Positions 47,758 to 57,630 of a stretch of DNA of 64,000 nt are shown piece after piece; position 1 is the first letter of the stretch; every line of letters starts with the position of its first letter. The notes beneath the pieces were generated by a model that did no database searches, was not told the DNA's origin, and saw nothing but the letters and a program-made list of their open reading frames with translations. The DNA comes from Haloarcula regularis (GTDB lineage Archaea; Halobacteriota; Halobacteria; Halobacteriales; Haloarculaceae): NCBI RefSeq assembly GCF_029338315.1, contig NZ_CP119794.1:1922001-1986000 (forward strand), read 5' to 3'. Both the position numbers and the translations under genes were made by a program.

Positions 47758-49236
47758 ATGGTCGATCAGGTACAACTCCCAGGCCAGGGTACGGTACGTA
47801 ATTACGCCGGCGGCCAGTGGCACGAGGTCGAGGGCGAGGCGGATCAGGCTGTCACGAACCCCGCGACGGGCGAGACGCTGGCGACGGTCACGTTCAGCGA
47901 CGAGGCGACCGTCGACGAGGTCGTCGGGACCGCACGCGAAGCGTTCGAGTCGTGGAGCGAGCGCCCCGTCGAGGACCGGATCCAGCCGCTCTTTCGATTC
48001 AAACAGCTCCTCGAGGAGAACCAGGACGAGCTCGCCGAGCTGCTGGTGAGCGAACACGGAAAGACGCGCGCGGAGGCGCTCGGAGAGATACGCCGGGGCA
48101 TCGAGAACGTCGAGGTCGCCTGTGGCATCCCCTCGATGATGCAGTCCGGGACCCTGCTCAACGCAGCGCCCGACATCGACGAGAGCGCCGTCCGCAAGCC
48201 GCTGGGCGTGTTCACGGCCATCACCCCGTTCAACTTCCCGGCGATGATCCCGCTGTGGTTCATGCCCTACGCCGTCGCGACCGGCAACTCGTTCGTGCTC
48301 AAGCCCAGCGAGCGGGACCCGCTGACTGCACAGCGCATGTTCGAACTCGTCGACGAGGCGGGCTTCCCGGACGGCGTCGTGAACCTGGTCAACGGCGGGA
48401 AAGACACCGTCAACGCGTTGCTCGAGCACCCGGACGTCGCCGGCGTCTCGTTCGTCGGCAGCACCCCGGTCGCCGAGTACGTCTACGAGACGGCTGCCGC
48501 GAACGGGAAGCGCGTGCAGGCCCAGGGCGGGGCGAAGAACCACATCATCGTCAGCGAGAATGCCGACCTCGAGTTCGCGGCCGAGAAGACAGTGGGCTCG
48601 TCCTTCGCGAACGCCGGCCAGCGGTGCCTGGCGAACCCGGTCGCGGTCGTCGAAGACGCCGTCTACGACGAGTTCGCGGACCTCGTCGTCGAACGCGCTG
48701 ACGCGATGCGCGTGGGCAACGGCCTGGACGACGACACCGACATGGGCCCGCTCGTCTCACCGGCGGCCAAGGACCGCGTCGTCAACTACATCCAGACCGG
48801 CGTCGAGGAGGGCGCGACGCTCCTGCTCGACGGGCGGGAGACCGACGGTGACGGGCGTCAGGAGACGTTCCTCGAACCGACCGTCTTCGGCGACGTCACG
48901 TCCGACATGACGATCGCCCGGGAGGAGATCTTCGGGCCGGTCCTCGCGCTCGTCCGGGTGTCCGACTTCGACGAGGCAATCGCGACCCACAACCAGAGCC
49001 CCTTTGGCAACGCCGCCAGCCTGTTCACCAACGACGGCGGCGAGGCGCGTCGCTTCCGCCACGAGTCCACGGCCGGCAACCTGGGTGTCAACGTCGGGAC
49101 GGCGGCGCCGATGGCGTTCTTCCACTTCGGGGGTCGGAAAGACTCGTTCTTCGGCGACCTGCACGCGCAGGGCGAGGACATGATCCACTTCTACACCGAC
49201 AAGACGATCTACATCGAGCGCTGGCCCGACGCCTGA
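47758..49236 (+). CDS. mmsA: Aldehyde dehydrogenase, CoA-acylating methylmalonate-semialdehyde type
   Basis: A 492-residue NAD-dependent enzyme that turns malonate or methylmalonate semialdehyde into acetyl- or propionyl-CoA. The catalytic Cys is in G-Q-R-C-L-A. The T-P-F-N-F-P-A-M oxyanion region and S-F-V-G-S-T coenzyme motif are typical of MmsA/IolA. The C-terminus reads F-F-G-D-L-H-A-Q-G and ends with I-E-R-W. The general aldehyde-dehydrogenase Glu is absent near V-Q-A-Q-G-G-A-K-N, as expected for the acylating class. It could also serve a sugar-derived semialdehyde. Confidence 0.9.
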   Translation: MVDQVQLPGQGTVRNYAGGQWHEVEGEADQAVTNPATGETLATVTFSDEATVDEVVGTAREAFESWSERPVEDRIQPLFRFKQLLEENQDELAELLVSEHGKTRAEALGEIRRGIENVEVACGIPSMMQSGTLLNAAPDIDESAVRKPLGVFTAITPFNFPAMIPLWFMPYAVATGNSFVLKPSERDPLTAQRMFELVDEAGFPDGVVNLVNGGKDTVNALLEHPDVAGVSFVGSTPVAEYVYETAAANGKRVQAQGGAKNHIIVSENADLEFAAEKTVGSSFANAGQRCLANPVAVVEDAVYDEFADLVVERADAMRVGNGLDDDTDMGPLVSPAAKDRVVNYIQTGVEEGATLLLDGRETDGDGRQETFLEPTVFGDVTSDMTIAREEIFGPVLALVRVSDFDEAIATHNQSPFGNAASLFTNDGGEARRFRHESTAGNLGVNVGTAAPMAFFHFGGRKDSFFGDLHAQGEDMIHFYTDKTIYIERWPDA

Positions 49237-49295
49237 CCGGTCGCCACACCGCGGTGTCCGCAAGTACTAAGCGCTCCTCCGCGTTGTGTGTTCGT

Positions 49296-50527
49296 ATGTC
49301 ACACTCGAGTCCTGCCGATGGCACTCGCGTCGTCGTCTCGCCCGGAAAGACGGTCCTCGGCGTCGGCGCGGTTGAGGAAACCGGAGCGTACGCGGACCTC
49401 TATGGCACGAAGGCACTGGTCGTCGCCAGTGAGGTCATCTTCGACATCCACGGGGAGCGCGTCGTCGAGATTCTCGAGGACGCGGGCGTCGAAACCGCCA
49501 CGTTCACGGGTTCGCCCGGACCCGACGGTCGAGAACGTCACAGCGGCCTACGAGGTGTGGGAGGAGGAGTCCTGCGACGTCATCGTCACCCTCGGCGGGG
49601 GGGTCATCCATCGACACGGGCAAGTCGGTCGGCATCCTCGCGACGAACGACGGCGGCATCCGACAGTACGGTGTCGACGAGGCTGGCTACGAGGGCGTTC
49701 CAGAGCCGATCCCGCCGCTCATCGCCGTCAACACGACGGCGGGGACGGGCAGCGAGACCACCCGGACGGCCGTGCTGACCGACGAGTCCACGTCGACGAA
49801 GTTCATCATCGTCTCCCAGAACATCGTCCCCGACGTGGCCATCGAGGACCCGGAACTCACCGTCTCGCTCCCGAAGAGCCACACCGCGTTCACCGGCATC
49901 GACGCGCTGACCCACGCTATCGAGGCGTTCGGGTCGGTCAAGTCCTACAGCGTCACCGACGAGTTCGCCCGCGACGCGATGCGTCGGATCACGGACTCGC
50001 TCGTCCCGGCGTGGGCGAACGGCGAGGACATCGAGGCTCGCACCGAGATGATGATCGGCCAGTTCAAGGCCGGCAAGGCGTTCGGGAACTCCTCGGTCGC
50101 CCTGGTCCACGGGATGGCCCGCCCGCTCGGCGCGCAACTGCACCTCCCACACGGCCTCGCGAACGGGCTCATCCTCCCGTACGTCGTCGAGTTCTCACAG
50201 ATGACGAAGCCCGCGAAGTACGCCGAGGTGGCGCGGATTCTCGATGCCGCCGACGCGCACGAACCCGACCGGGTCGCCGCGCGGAAGGCCGCCGACGGCA
50301 TCGAGGCACTGTGCGAGGACATCTCGCTGACGGACTACCTCGACGACTTCGGCGAGGTGCCGTCGCGCGAGGAGTATCTCGAACTGGTGCCGGAGATGAC
50401 CCAGGACGCCTTCGACTCGGGGTCGCCGGACAACAACCCGCGGAAACCGACCCACGACGAACTGGAAGCCCTGTTCGTGCGAGTGTACGACGACGCCCTC
50501 GCACCGGACAGCAGGCGCCGGTCCTGA
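49296..50527 (+). CDS. Iron-containing alcohol dehydrogenase (two frame breaks)
   Basis: A group III, Fe-dependent NAD(P) alcohol dehydrogenase of about 410 residues. The glycine-rich coenzyme site is L-G-G-G-S-S-I-D-T-G-K. Metal ligands are in I-E-D-P-E-L (D), T-H-A-I-E-A-F, V-H-G-M-A-R-P-L-G-A and P-H-G-L-A-N-G. The frame breaks near 49508-49520 (two bases missing or one extra) and at the seven-G run at 49597-49603 (six needed). Correction gives 410-411 codons, the family norm. It follows mmsA in the same direction. Confidence 0.88.
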
Positions 50528-50654
50528 CGCCCCGAACCCCGGACGCTGACCGTCGAGGGTGCGTCTGCGTACCTCGCCGCGAGCGGTCGCTGGCCATCGA
50601 GGGGCGACCGACCCACGCGATAGTTTTAATGAACCGTGCCAAGTCGGATGTCGT

Positions 50655-51641
50655 ATGGAGTACACCACTCTCGGCCGGAGCGACCTCGAAGTGAGTCGCA
50701 TCGCGCTCGGCCTCTGGAACATCAGCGGCGGGTCGGACTGGGACAGGACGGACCGCGACCAGGCGATCGAGACCATCCACACGGCCGTCGACGAGGGGAT
50801 CACCTTCCTCGACACGGCGGAGGTCTACGGCGACGGCTACTCCGAAGAGGTCCTCGGAGAGGCGCTCGAATCGCTCGACAGGGACGACGTCGTCGTCGCG
50901 ACGAAGGTCTACCAGAACCACCTCTCCTACGAGGACGTGAAGGCCTCCTGTGAGGCGAGCCTCGACCGCCTCGGCACCGACTACGTCGACGTCTTCTACG
51001 TCCACTACCAGGACCCGGAGACGCCGTTCGAGGAGACGGCGCGCGCGTTCCGCGAACTGCAAGACGAGGGGAAGATCCGCTACCCGGCCGTCTCCAACAC
51101 GGGCGTGAACGACCTCGAGACGACCGTCTCCGAACTCGACGTGGTGGCGAACCAGCTCCCCCTCAACCTGCTGTGGCGAGCCATCGAGTACGAAGTCGCC
51201 GACGCCTGCCGGGACGCCGGCGTGGACATCGTCGCCTACAGCCCGCTCGGGATGGGGCTGCTCACCGGGAAGTACTCCTCCATCGACGAGTACCCGGAGG
51301 GGCGGATGCGAACACGGCACTTCTCGAGCGACCGACCGGAGGCGAGACACGGCGAGTCGGGCGTCGAGGACCTGGTGTTCGACACCGTCCGGCGGGTCGA
51401 GTCAATCTGTGAGGAGTACGACCGCGACATCGTGCAGGTCGCGCTGGCCTGGCCGCTCCACCAGGACGGCGTCGCCTGCGCCATCGCCGGCGCGAGCAGC
51501 CCCGAACACGTCAGGGACAACGCGAGGGCCGTCGACGTCGATCTCTCGGACGACATCCTCGCCGACTTAGACGAGGCGACGGCCGAACTGAAGGAGGCGT
51601 TGGGCACGAATCCGGATCCCTGGGGCCACCGGTACAACTGA
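50655..51641 (+). CDS. Aldo/keto reductase
   Basis: A complete 328-residue aldo/keto reductase with catalytic Asp/Tyr in D-T-A-E-V-Y-G, Lys in V-V-A-T-K-V and a histidine in Y-V-H-Y-Q-D-P-E-T. The NADP site region is G-A-S-S-P-E-H-V. The length and Y-G-x-G-Y-S-E-E are nearer the AKR11/12-like bacterial groups than to the AKRs at 41785 and 51777. The promoter has gttttaatg about 30 bases upstream. It may act on a sugar or sugar-acid aldehyde produced in this block. Confidence 0.9.
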   Translation: MEYTTLGRSDLEVSRIALGLWNISGGSDWDRTDRDQAIETIHTAVDEGITFLDTAEVYGDGYSEEVLGEALESLDRDDVVVATKVYQNHLSYEDVKASCEASLDRLGTDYVDVFYVHYQDPETPFEETARAFRELQDEGKIRYPAVSNTGVNDLETTVSELDVVANQLPLNLLWRAIEYEVADACRDAGVDIVAYSPLGMGLLTGKYSSIDEYPEGRMRTRHFSSDRPEARHGESGVEDLVFDTVRRVESICEEYDRDIVQVALAWPLHQDGVACAIAGASSPEHVRDNARAVDVDLSDDILADLDEATAELKEALGTNPDPWGHRYN

Positions 51642-51776
51642 CGCCGTCCGGAGACGAGCGTGACTCGCATGTGCTGATGGCTGACCGGTGAGCGCCCGTC
51701 GGCCAGTCGAGCGGGAAACGCCGCCTTCCCAGGGAAAACTGTTAACACGAACCCCTCAGAAGTCCGATTGTATCAC

Positions 51777-52619
51777 ATGACACAGCCACCAACCGTCACA
51801 CTACCGAGCGGCGACGAGCTCCCCATGGTCGGCGTGGGGACCTGGGACATCGGCGGCGACACCGTAAAGGGGTCCGTCCGCGCCGGGCTGGACGCCGGGT
51901 ACGGGCACGTCGACACGGCAGAGGGGTACAAGAACGAGGCGGAGATCGGCGACGTCCTCGAGGATTACGACCGCGAGGACGTCTTTCTCACCTCGAAGGT
52001 CCTGCCCAAGCACCTCGGATACGAGTCGGTCATCGAGGCCTGCGAGGCCTCGCTGGACAAGCTCGGCACGGACTATCTCGACCTGTATCTCATCCACTGG
52101 CCCAACCCGGCCATCTCCCTGCGCGAGACCATGTCGGCGATGGCGACGCTGCACGACCGCGGCTGGGTCCGTAACGTCGGCGTCTCGAACTTCTCGGCCT
52201 ACCAGCTGAGCTGTGCCCAGCACGTCTCCGACGTCCCCGTCGCTGTCAACCAGATCGAGTTCCACCCGCTGTTCCAGCGGCCGGACCTCGTCGACTACTG
52301 CCGCGAGACCGACACCGTGATCGAGGCCGCCGCCCCGCTGGGTCGGACCGAGGTCTTCGACCACCCCGTCGTACAGGATCTCGCCGAGAAGTACGACAAG
52401 TCCGCGCCCCAGATCGTCCTGAAGTGGGAGATCGAGCGGGACATCGTCGTGTTACCGAAGTCCTCGACGCCCGACCACGTCCGGTCGAACCTCGAACTGT
52501 TCGACTGGGAGATGGACGACGGCGACCTCGAACGCCTCGACGACGCCGACGAGGACGAGCCCGTCTACGACTTCCCCGCACGCGACTGGAGCCCCTACAC
52601 CTACGGCATCTCCGAGTAG
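51777..52619 (+). CDS. Aldo/keto reductase (AKR5-like)
   Basis: A 280-residue aldo/keto reductase with D-T-A-E-G-Y in place of the usual D-T-A-x-x-Y-G (glycine absent, Asp/Tyr kept), catalytic Lys in F-L-T-S-K-V and His in L-I-H-W-P. The NADPH-binding tail is V-L-P-K-S-S-T-P-D-H. Such enzymes reduce 2,5-diketo acids, methylglyoxal and small aldehydes. The ATG at 51777 starts a clean frame and the gene follows another AKR of a different subgroup. It precedes the unsaturated-uronyl hydrolase gene in the same direction. Confidence 0.9.
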   Translation: MTQPPTVTLPSGDELPMVGVGTWDIGGDTVKGSVRAGLDAGYGHVDTAEGYKNEAEIGDVLEDYDREDVFLTSKVLPKHLGYESVIEACEASLDKLGTDYLDLYLIHWPNPAISLRETMSAMATLHDRGWVRNVGVSNFSAYQLSCAQHVSDVPVAVNQIEFHPLFQRPDLVDYCRETDTVIEAAAPLGRTEVFDHPVVQDLAEKYDKSAPQIVLKWEIERDIVVLPKSSTPDHVRSNLELFDWEMDDGDLERLDDADEDEPVYDFPARDWSPYTYGISE

Positions 52620-52738
52620 TCCACTCCCCGGTCCACTCGTCGCTCAGTGCGGAGGTGGGGTCCCCGACCGCCGCACGGCCAGAGCGACTGTGACCCTCGG
52701 CACGCTTTAGTCACGGCACGCAGAAGGGAGGAGTGCTC

Positions 52739-53766
52739 ATGACCGACGTACCTTCGGACCTCATCGAGCGAGTGGCAGCACACACCGTCGCGAGAGACAT
52801 GGAGAGCGAGGAGTGGGAGAAGGGCATCGCGATGCTCGGCCTCCTCGCGACGGAAGACCAGCGGTTCGTCGACGAGGCACAGTCGCTGGCTGACCGCTCT
52901 ATCGAGACCCAGACGAGCGCGGGCCAGTACTCCTACGGGTCGCTCGACGTCAAGCCCACCAGGGCTGGACCGACCTCGAGGACTTCAAGGGCCTCGTCGA
53001 CCCCAGCGTCATCGGCGTCTCCGTCCTGGAGTTCTACCGCCGAACCGGCGAGGAACGCTACCTCGACTCCGCGAGGCGCCAGTACGAGTTCCTCCGCGAC
53101 GCGCCACGCACCGCCGACGGCGGCATTCCACAGCACAAGGGGGCCCTGGAGCTCTGGGTCGACACAATATACGAGATCTGCCCGTTTCTCGCCGCCTACG
53201 GCGAGGCGACCGGCGACGAGGCGGCGTTCGACGAGGCGACCCACCAGATTCGCATCCAGGCAACGCACCTGCAGGACCCTCACACCGACCTCTTTCGACA
53301 CGAGTGGCGCGAACAGCCCAACACGTTCCCGGAGAGCGCCTTCTGGTCGCGCGGGAACGGCTGGGCCGCTGCGGGCATCCTCGACACGCTTGAGTCCCTC
53401 CCGGACGACCACGAGGACCGCGAGGAACTGGCGGACATCTTCCGGCGACTGGCCGCGGCCATCCGCCCCCTGCAGGACGCCAGCGGCTACTGGCACAACG
53501 TCCTCGACGACGATCAGACGCCGCTCGAGACCTCCGGGACCACCATGTTCGCCTACGCCTTCCACAAGGGATACGAGATGGGGCTGCTCGACGACGAGGC
53601 GTACCTCGAGGCCGCGGACCGGGCGATGGCGGTCTGTACCGGCGTCGTCGACGACGACGGCGCCGTGCGGCGCGTCGCCGGCCCGCCGGGCGGCCCCGGG
53701 GCGCCCCTCACCGTCACCTCCTACGGACAGGGCTGGTTCCTCAAGGCCGCCTGCCAGCTGGACTAG
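52739..53766 (+). CDS. GH88/GH105-type unsaturated uronyl hydrolase (frameshifted)
   Basis: A glycoside hydrolase of the YteR/unsaturated rhamnogalacturonyl hydrolase kind, a six-hairpin alpha barrel of about 342 residues. It hydrates the C4-C5 double bond left by polysaccharide lyases and so releases the end sugar. The catalytic Asp lies in L-W-V-D-T-I-Y-E and the substrate loop in F-W-S-R-G-N-G-W-A. Only the first 70 residues are in the first frame; one missing A near 52952-52957 joins the rest. No signal peptide is seen, so it works inside the cell on imported oligosaccharides. No lyase gene is in the window. Confidence 0.88.
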
Positions 53767-53864
53767 CACGCCCGTCCTCCGACCATCGGTTGGGACGTCG
53801 GCGACGTCCGCGTCGCTGGACGCCGGAACGGCTAAGGGCTTGTGTAGAGGATACCGGGTATACT

Positions 53865-55070
53865 GTGACAGACGTGAGTACCCCGGCGGCCGACGAAGAG
53901 CAACTCCTGATGGGTTACTCCGGCAGGATGCTGGTCGTGATGTCCATCGGGACGATGTCCATCATGGCCGGACGCCTCGTCATCTCCCCGCTACTCCCCT
54001 CTATCATCGACGACCTCGCCATCACGCCCTTTGCTGCCGGCATCGCGCTGTCGCTGATGTGGGCGCTCACGGCCACCCTCCAGTACTTCAGCGGACGGAG
54101 CGCGGACGAACTCTCGCGGAAGACGGTCCTCCTGACCGGACTCCTCGTCGCCGTCGTCGGCCTCGCGCTGCTCTCGACCGCGACGAGTTACCCGCTCTTC
54201 TTGCTGGCTACCGCGACGATCGGCGCGAGCGCGGGGATCTATCCCGTCGCGGCGTACGTCCAGACGACGGACCTGTACGTCGAACGGCGCGGCGCGGCGT
54301 TCGGCGTGCTCTCGGCGTCGATGGACCTCGGGGGGGCGGTGGCACCCGCGATCGCGGTCGGCGTCCTGGCTGTCTGGATCTGGCGGGGCGCCTTCCTCCC
54401 GATTCTCGCAGCCGTGCTCCTGGTGGCGTCCCTGCTACACTTCTGGAACCGGGAGGAGTACGTGGTCGAGCGCGTGAACCTGAACATCCGCGAGACGGGC
54501 ACCCGGATCCTCGGCAAACAGAGCACGCGGCGTATCCTGGTGGCCGCCGGGCTGGTCGCGTTCACCTGGCAGGGGATGGCCAGTTTCCTCCCGACCTATC
54601 TCCAGGTCGAGAAGGGGTTCTCGCCGACGGTCGCCAGTGTCATCTTCACCGGCCTCTTCGTCGTCGGGGCGACCGCGCGGCCAGTGAGCGGGCGACTGGG
54701 CGACCGGTACGGCTACCTCCGTATCTCGGTGCTGATGGCGCTCGTCGGCGCGACCGGACTCGTCTCGCTGCTGGTCACGGAGTCGTTCCTGGCCGCCGTC
54801 GCCAGTACCGCCCTGTTCGGGGCCGGGATCGCCGGCTTCTGGCCGACCACACTGACGATGATCTCGCAGGTGTTCCCCGACGGGAGCATGGGCGGTGACT
54901 TCGGCGGGAGCCGGATGATGTACGTCGGGTTCGGGAGTCTCGGGCCGGCCTACATCGGCTACGTCGCGGGGAAACTGAGCTACACGGTCGCGTTCATCGG
55001 CCTCATCGGCTGTCTCCTCCTGAGCGGGACCGTCATCTTCTGGCAGCTCCGCTTCGGGAGCGAGGTGTGA
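53865..55070 (+). CDS. Major facilitator superfamily transporter
   Basis: A 401-residue carrier with about twelve membrane helices. The loop 2-3 motif is present as S-G-R-S-A-D-E-L-S-R-K, and the second-half counterpart as G-R-L-G-D-R-Y-G. I chose the GTG at 53865 because it is preceded by gggtatact and gives a hydrophilic N-terminus of suitable length; the ATG at 53910 is an alternative. It lies between the unsaturated-uronyl hydrolase and the DapA-like gene, suggesting import of a sugar acid, but no binding data are visible. Confidence 0.85.
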   Translation: MTDVSTPAADEEQLLMGYSGRMLVVMSIGTMSIMAGRLVISPLLPSIIDDLAITPFAAGIALSLMWALTATLQYFSGRSADELSRKTVLLTGLLVAVVGLALLSTATSYPLFLLATATIGASAGIYPVAAYVQTTDLYVERRGAAFGVLSASMDLGGAVAPAIAVGVLAVWIWRGAFLPILAAVLLVASLLHFWNREEYVVERVNLNIRETGTRILGKQSTRRILVAAGLVAFTWQGMASFLPTYLQVEKGFSPTVASVIFTGLFVVGATARPVSGRLGDRYGYLRISVLMALVGATGLVSLLVTESFLAAVASTALFGAGIAGFWPTTLTMISQVFPDGSMGGDFGGSRMMYVGFGSLGPAYIGYVAGKLSYTVAFIGLIGCLLLSGTVIFWQLRFGSEV

Positions 55071-55171
55071 CCGCGGCGACCGGGCAGGCACGGCGGCGGT
55101 CTCCCGCCAGTGTGTTCCTCTCACTGCGGGAACACGAACGCTGAAGTGCCCGTCGAGCGACCTCTGTTAGT

Positions 55172-56089
55172 ATGTCACTCGACCTGACCGGTGTCCACCC
55201 CGCCCATCTGGTACCGTTCGACGACCGCGGCGAGATCCACGAGGAGTCGCTCGGCGCGCACGTCGCCGCGCTCGACCGGGTCGACGGCCTCAACGCGATG
55301 GTGACCAACGGCCACGGCGCGGAGGTGTTCGCGCTGTCACACGACGAGCGCGTCCGCCTCGTCGAGGTCGTCGACGCCAACGTCGGTCCGGGGACGCCCG
55401 TCGTCTCCGGCCTCGTCGCCGGGTCGACCCGCGAGGCCGTCGAACAGGGCCGCCGACTGCGGGACGCCGGTGCGGACGCGTTCCTGCTGTTCCCGCCGCA
55501 CACGTCGATAAACCACCGGGCCGACGCGGCACGCGAGTACGTCGAGACGGTCGGGCAGGCGCTCGACGTGCCGCTCGTCCTCTTCCAGCACCCCGTGTGG
55601 GCCGGCGGCACGTACGACTCGGACCTGCTGGTCGAACTCGCGGGCTTAGAGGAGGTCGTCGCGGTGAAAAACGCCTGCTGGGACATGGACCGGTTCCAGG
55701 ACGACGTCTACGCGCTGGGGAACGCCGAGACAGACGTCCAGTTGCTCGTGGCCAACGACGAGCACCTGCTGGCCTCGTACGCGCTCCGGGCCGACGGCAC
55801 GCTGCTCATCCTGGCGGCGGTCATCCCGGAGCTGATCGTGGACCTGTTCGAGGCCGTCCAGGCGGGCGACTTAGACGCCGCCCGCGACGCCTACGAACGG
55901 GCGGACCCGTTCATCCGGATGGCCTTCGGCGAGCCGCGTGCCGACTCGAACGCGCGGTTGAAGAAGGTCCTCGAGCTGCAAGGAACCTTCCCGAACGCGG
56001 CACCGCGGCCGCCGGCACAGCCGGTCGCCGACGACGCGGTCCCCGAGATTCGCCGGGCGATGGAACGCGTCGGGCTCGCCCCGGCGTAG
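55172..56089 (+). CDS. DapA-family lyase with altered catalytic tyrosine
   Basis: A 305-residue TIM-barrel lyase. The Schiff-base lysine K166 is in V-V-A-V-K-N-A-C. The strand that holds the partner tyrosine in most members (Y-N-x-P) reads L-F-Q-H-P, with F138 in its place, so the mechanism may be different or the reaction a simple retro-aldol or decarboxylation. The start M-S-L-D-L-T-G-V-H-P-A-H-L-V-P-F matches the family. It is well separated in sequence from the paralogue at 25293 and is followed by a CoA transferase gene. Confidence 0.85.
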   Translation: MSLDLTGVHPAHLVPFDDRGEIHEESLGAHVAALDRVDGLNAMVTNGHGAEVFALSHDERVRLVEVVDANVGPGTPVVSGLVAGSTREAVEQGRRLRDAGADAFLLFPPHTSINHRADAAREYVETVGQALDVPLVLFQHPVWAGGTYDSDLLVELAGLEEVVAVKNACWDMDRFQDDVYALGNAETDVQLLVANDEHLLASYALRADGTLLILAAVIPELIVDLFEAVQAGDLDAARDAYERADPFIRMAFGEPRADSNARLKKVLELQGTFPNAAPRPPAQPVADDAVPEIRRAMERVGLAPA

Positions 56090-56114
56090 GCCCCGGGTCA
56101 CGCCCGCAGGAGGA

Positions 56115-56120
56115 TTTATA
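56115..56120 (+). promoter_or_regulatory. TATA-like box for the CoA transferase gene
   Basis: tttata lies about 28 bases before the ATG at 56146, so this gene probably has its own leaderless promoter. Confidence 0.6.
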
Positions 56121-56145
56121 CGTCGTTCGAGAGAATCCGAGTCGT

Positions 56146-57342
56146 ATGTCCGACGCACTCGAGGGAATCACTATCGCCGATTTCAGTCAGATGATGCAGG
56201 GGCCGTGGGGGACGATGGCGCTCGCGGACATGGGCGCGGACGTCATCAAGATCGAACCCCTCGGCGGCGAGTACGAGCGCCACCTGCGGGTCGCCGGCGA
56301 GATGTACGAGGGAAAGAGCCCCTACTACCTCGCGATGAACCGGAACAAGCGAAGCGTGGCGGTCGACCTCAAGGACGACCGGGGGAAGGCGGTCGCCCGT
56401 GACATCGTCGCCGACGCCGACGTCGTGGTCGAGAACTTCCGGCCGGGCGTCATGGAGAAACTGGGCTTTGGCTACGAGGACGTCCGCGAATACAACCCCG
56501 ACGTCGTCTACGCGTCCGGGTCGGGGTACGGGTCGTCCGGGCCGTACGAGACCCGGCCCGGACAGGACCTGTTGATACAGGCGATGAGCGGCCTCATGGA
56601 CGCGACCGGGCGGCGAGACGACCCGCCGACGGCCGCCGGGACGTTCGTCGCCGACCAGCTGTCGGCACTGTTCATCGCGCTCCACGTCGTCATCGCGCTC
56701 TACCACCGGGAGCAGACGGGCCAGGGCCAGAAGATAGAGGCCAGTCTCCTGAACTCGATGATCGCGGGGATGTGCCAGGAGGTGGCCGCCACGACGAACT
56801 TAGACCGGGAGTTCGAGCGGCCTGAAGCGAGCCTCTCGCACGCCCAGTTCGACGCCCCATACGGCGTCTACGAGACCGCCGACGGACACGTGGCCATCTC
56901 GCTGGGCGACCTCGACGACTTCGCGGAGGTGCTCGCGGTCGAGGGACTCGAGACGGACGGGTCGGCCGCGGCGGCCTACGAGCGACGCGACGAGATACAT
57001 GGAATCATCGAGCGCGTCACGCGCGAACGCGAGACCGAGGCCCTGCTCGACCAGCTCCTCGAGGCGGACATCTGGGCGGCACCGGTCAACGACCTGGCGG
57101 CGATGATCGACGACCCGCAGGTCCGGCACAACGACATGATCATCGAGATCGACGACCCCGACGTGGGGTCGTTCGTGACGACGGGGTTCCCCGTGGAGAT
57201 GTCCGAGACGCCCGCGAGCGTCGAGCGCCCGCCGCCACGCGTCGGCGAGCACACGCGGGACGTGCTCGAAGAGCGGGGATACGACGCCGACGTCATCGAG
57301 GAGCTGGTCGGCGACGACGTCGTCGAGGCGTTCGAGGAGTAG
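56146..57342 (+). CDS. CaiB/BaiF (family III) CoA transferase
   Basis: A 398-residue class III CoA transferase that moves CoA between carboxylates. Family strings are present: D-M-G-A-D-V-I-K-I-E-P, N-R-N-K-R-S-V-A-V-D-L and V-E-N-F-R-P-G-V. The catalytic Asp is likely in T-F-V-A-D-Q-L-S. The C-terminus ends with G-E-H-T-R-D-V-L-E-E. Known members act on carnitine, formyl/oxalate, succinate or mesaconate. Here, next to a DapA-like lyase and near MaoC hydratases, it may activate a keto or hydroxy acid, but that is only context. Confidence 0.92.
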   Translation: MSDALEGITIADFSQMMQGPWGTMALADMGADVIKIEPLGGEYERHLRVAGEMYEGKSPYYLAMNRNKRSVAVDLKDDRGKAVARDIVADADVVVENFRPGVMEKLGFGYEDVREYNPDVVYASGSGYGSSGPYETRPGQDLLIQAMSGLMDATGRRDDPPTAAGTFVADQLSALFIALHVVIALYHREQTGQGQKIEASLLNSMIAGMCQEVAATTNLDREFERPEASLSHAQFDAPYGVYETADGHVAISLGDLDDFAEVLAVEGLETDGSAAAAYERRDEIHGIIERVTRERETEALLDQLLEADIWAAPVNDLAAMIDDPQVRHNDMIIEIDDPDVGSFVTTGFPVEMSETPASVERPPPRVGEHTRDVLEERGYDADVIEELVGDDVVEAFEE

Positions 57343-57630
57343 CGTCGCACGTGAACCAGACGGCGACGATCTCGTCCGTCGAGCAGTCCGAATCGGAACT
57401 CCCGGTTCCAGTGACCGCCCTCGAGCGTCGGGGACGAACCATCGCCCGTGAACGCGATCAGGCCTGCTCCATCGGCCCTTCCCGAGGATCAGACCGGTGG
57501 GACACCGAAGACAGAATCCGCATCCGAGTTAATATTTCGGCCGTTCGGTCGCTGAGGACGGCACCTTCGGCTCAATATATCACTGGATCGGGAAAAGATA
57601 TAACTATCAGTACTTGGTTGTACACCTTGT
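57343..57630 (+). promoter_or_regulatory. Upstream region of the sugar ABC importer operon
   Basis: About 290 bases, turning AT-rich after 57528 with taatatttc, aatatatcac and gatataac. The last is about 35 bases before the ATG at 57631, and is the best candidate TATA box. No coding frame is convincing. Confidence 0.5.
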
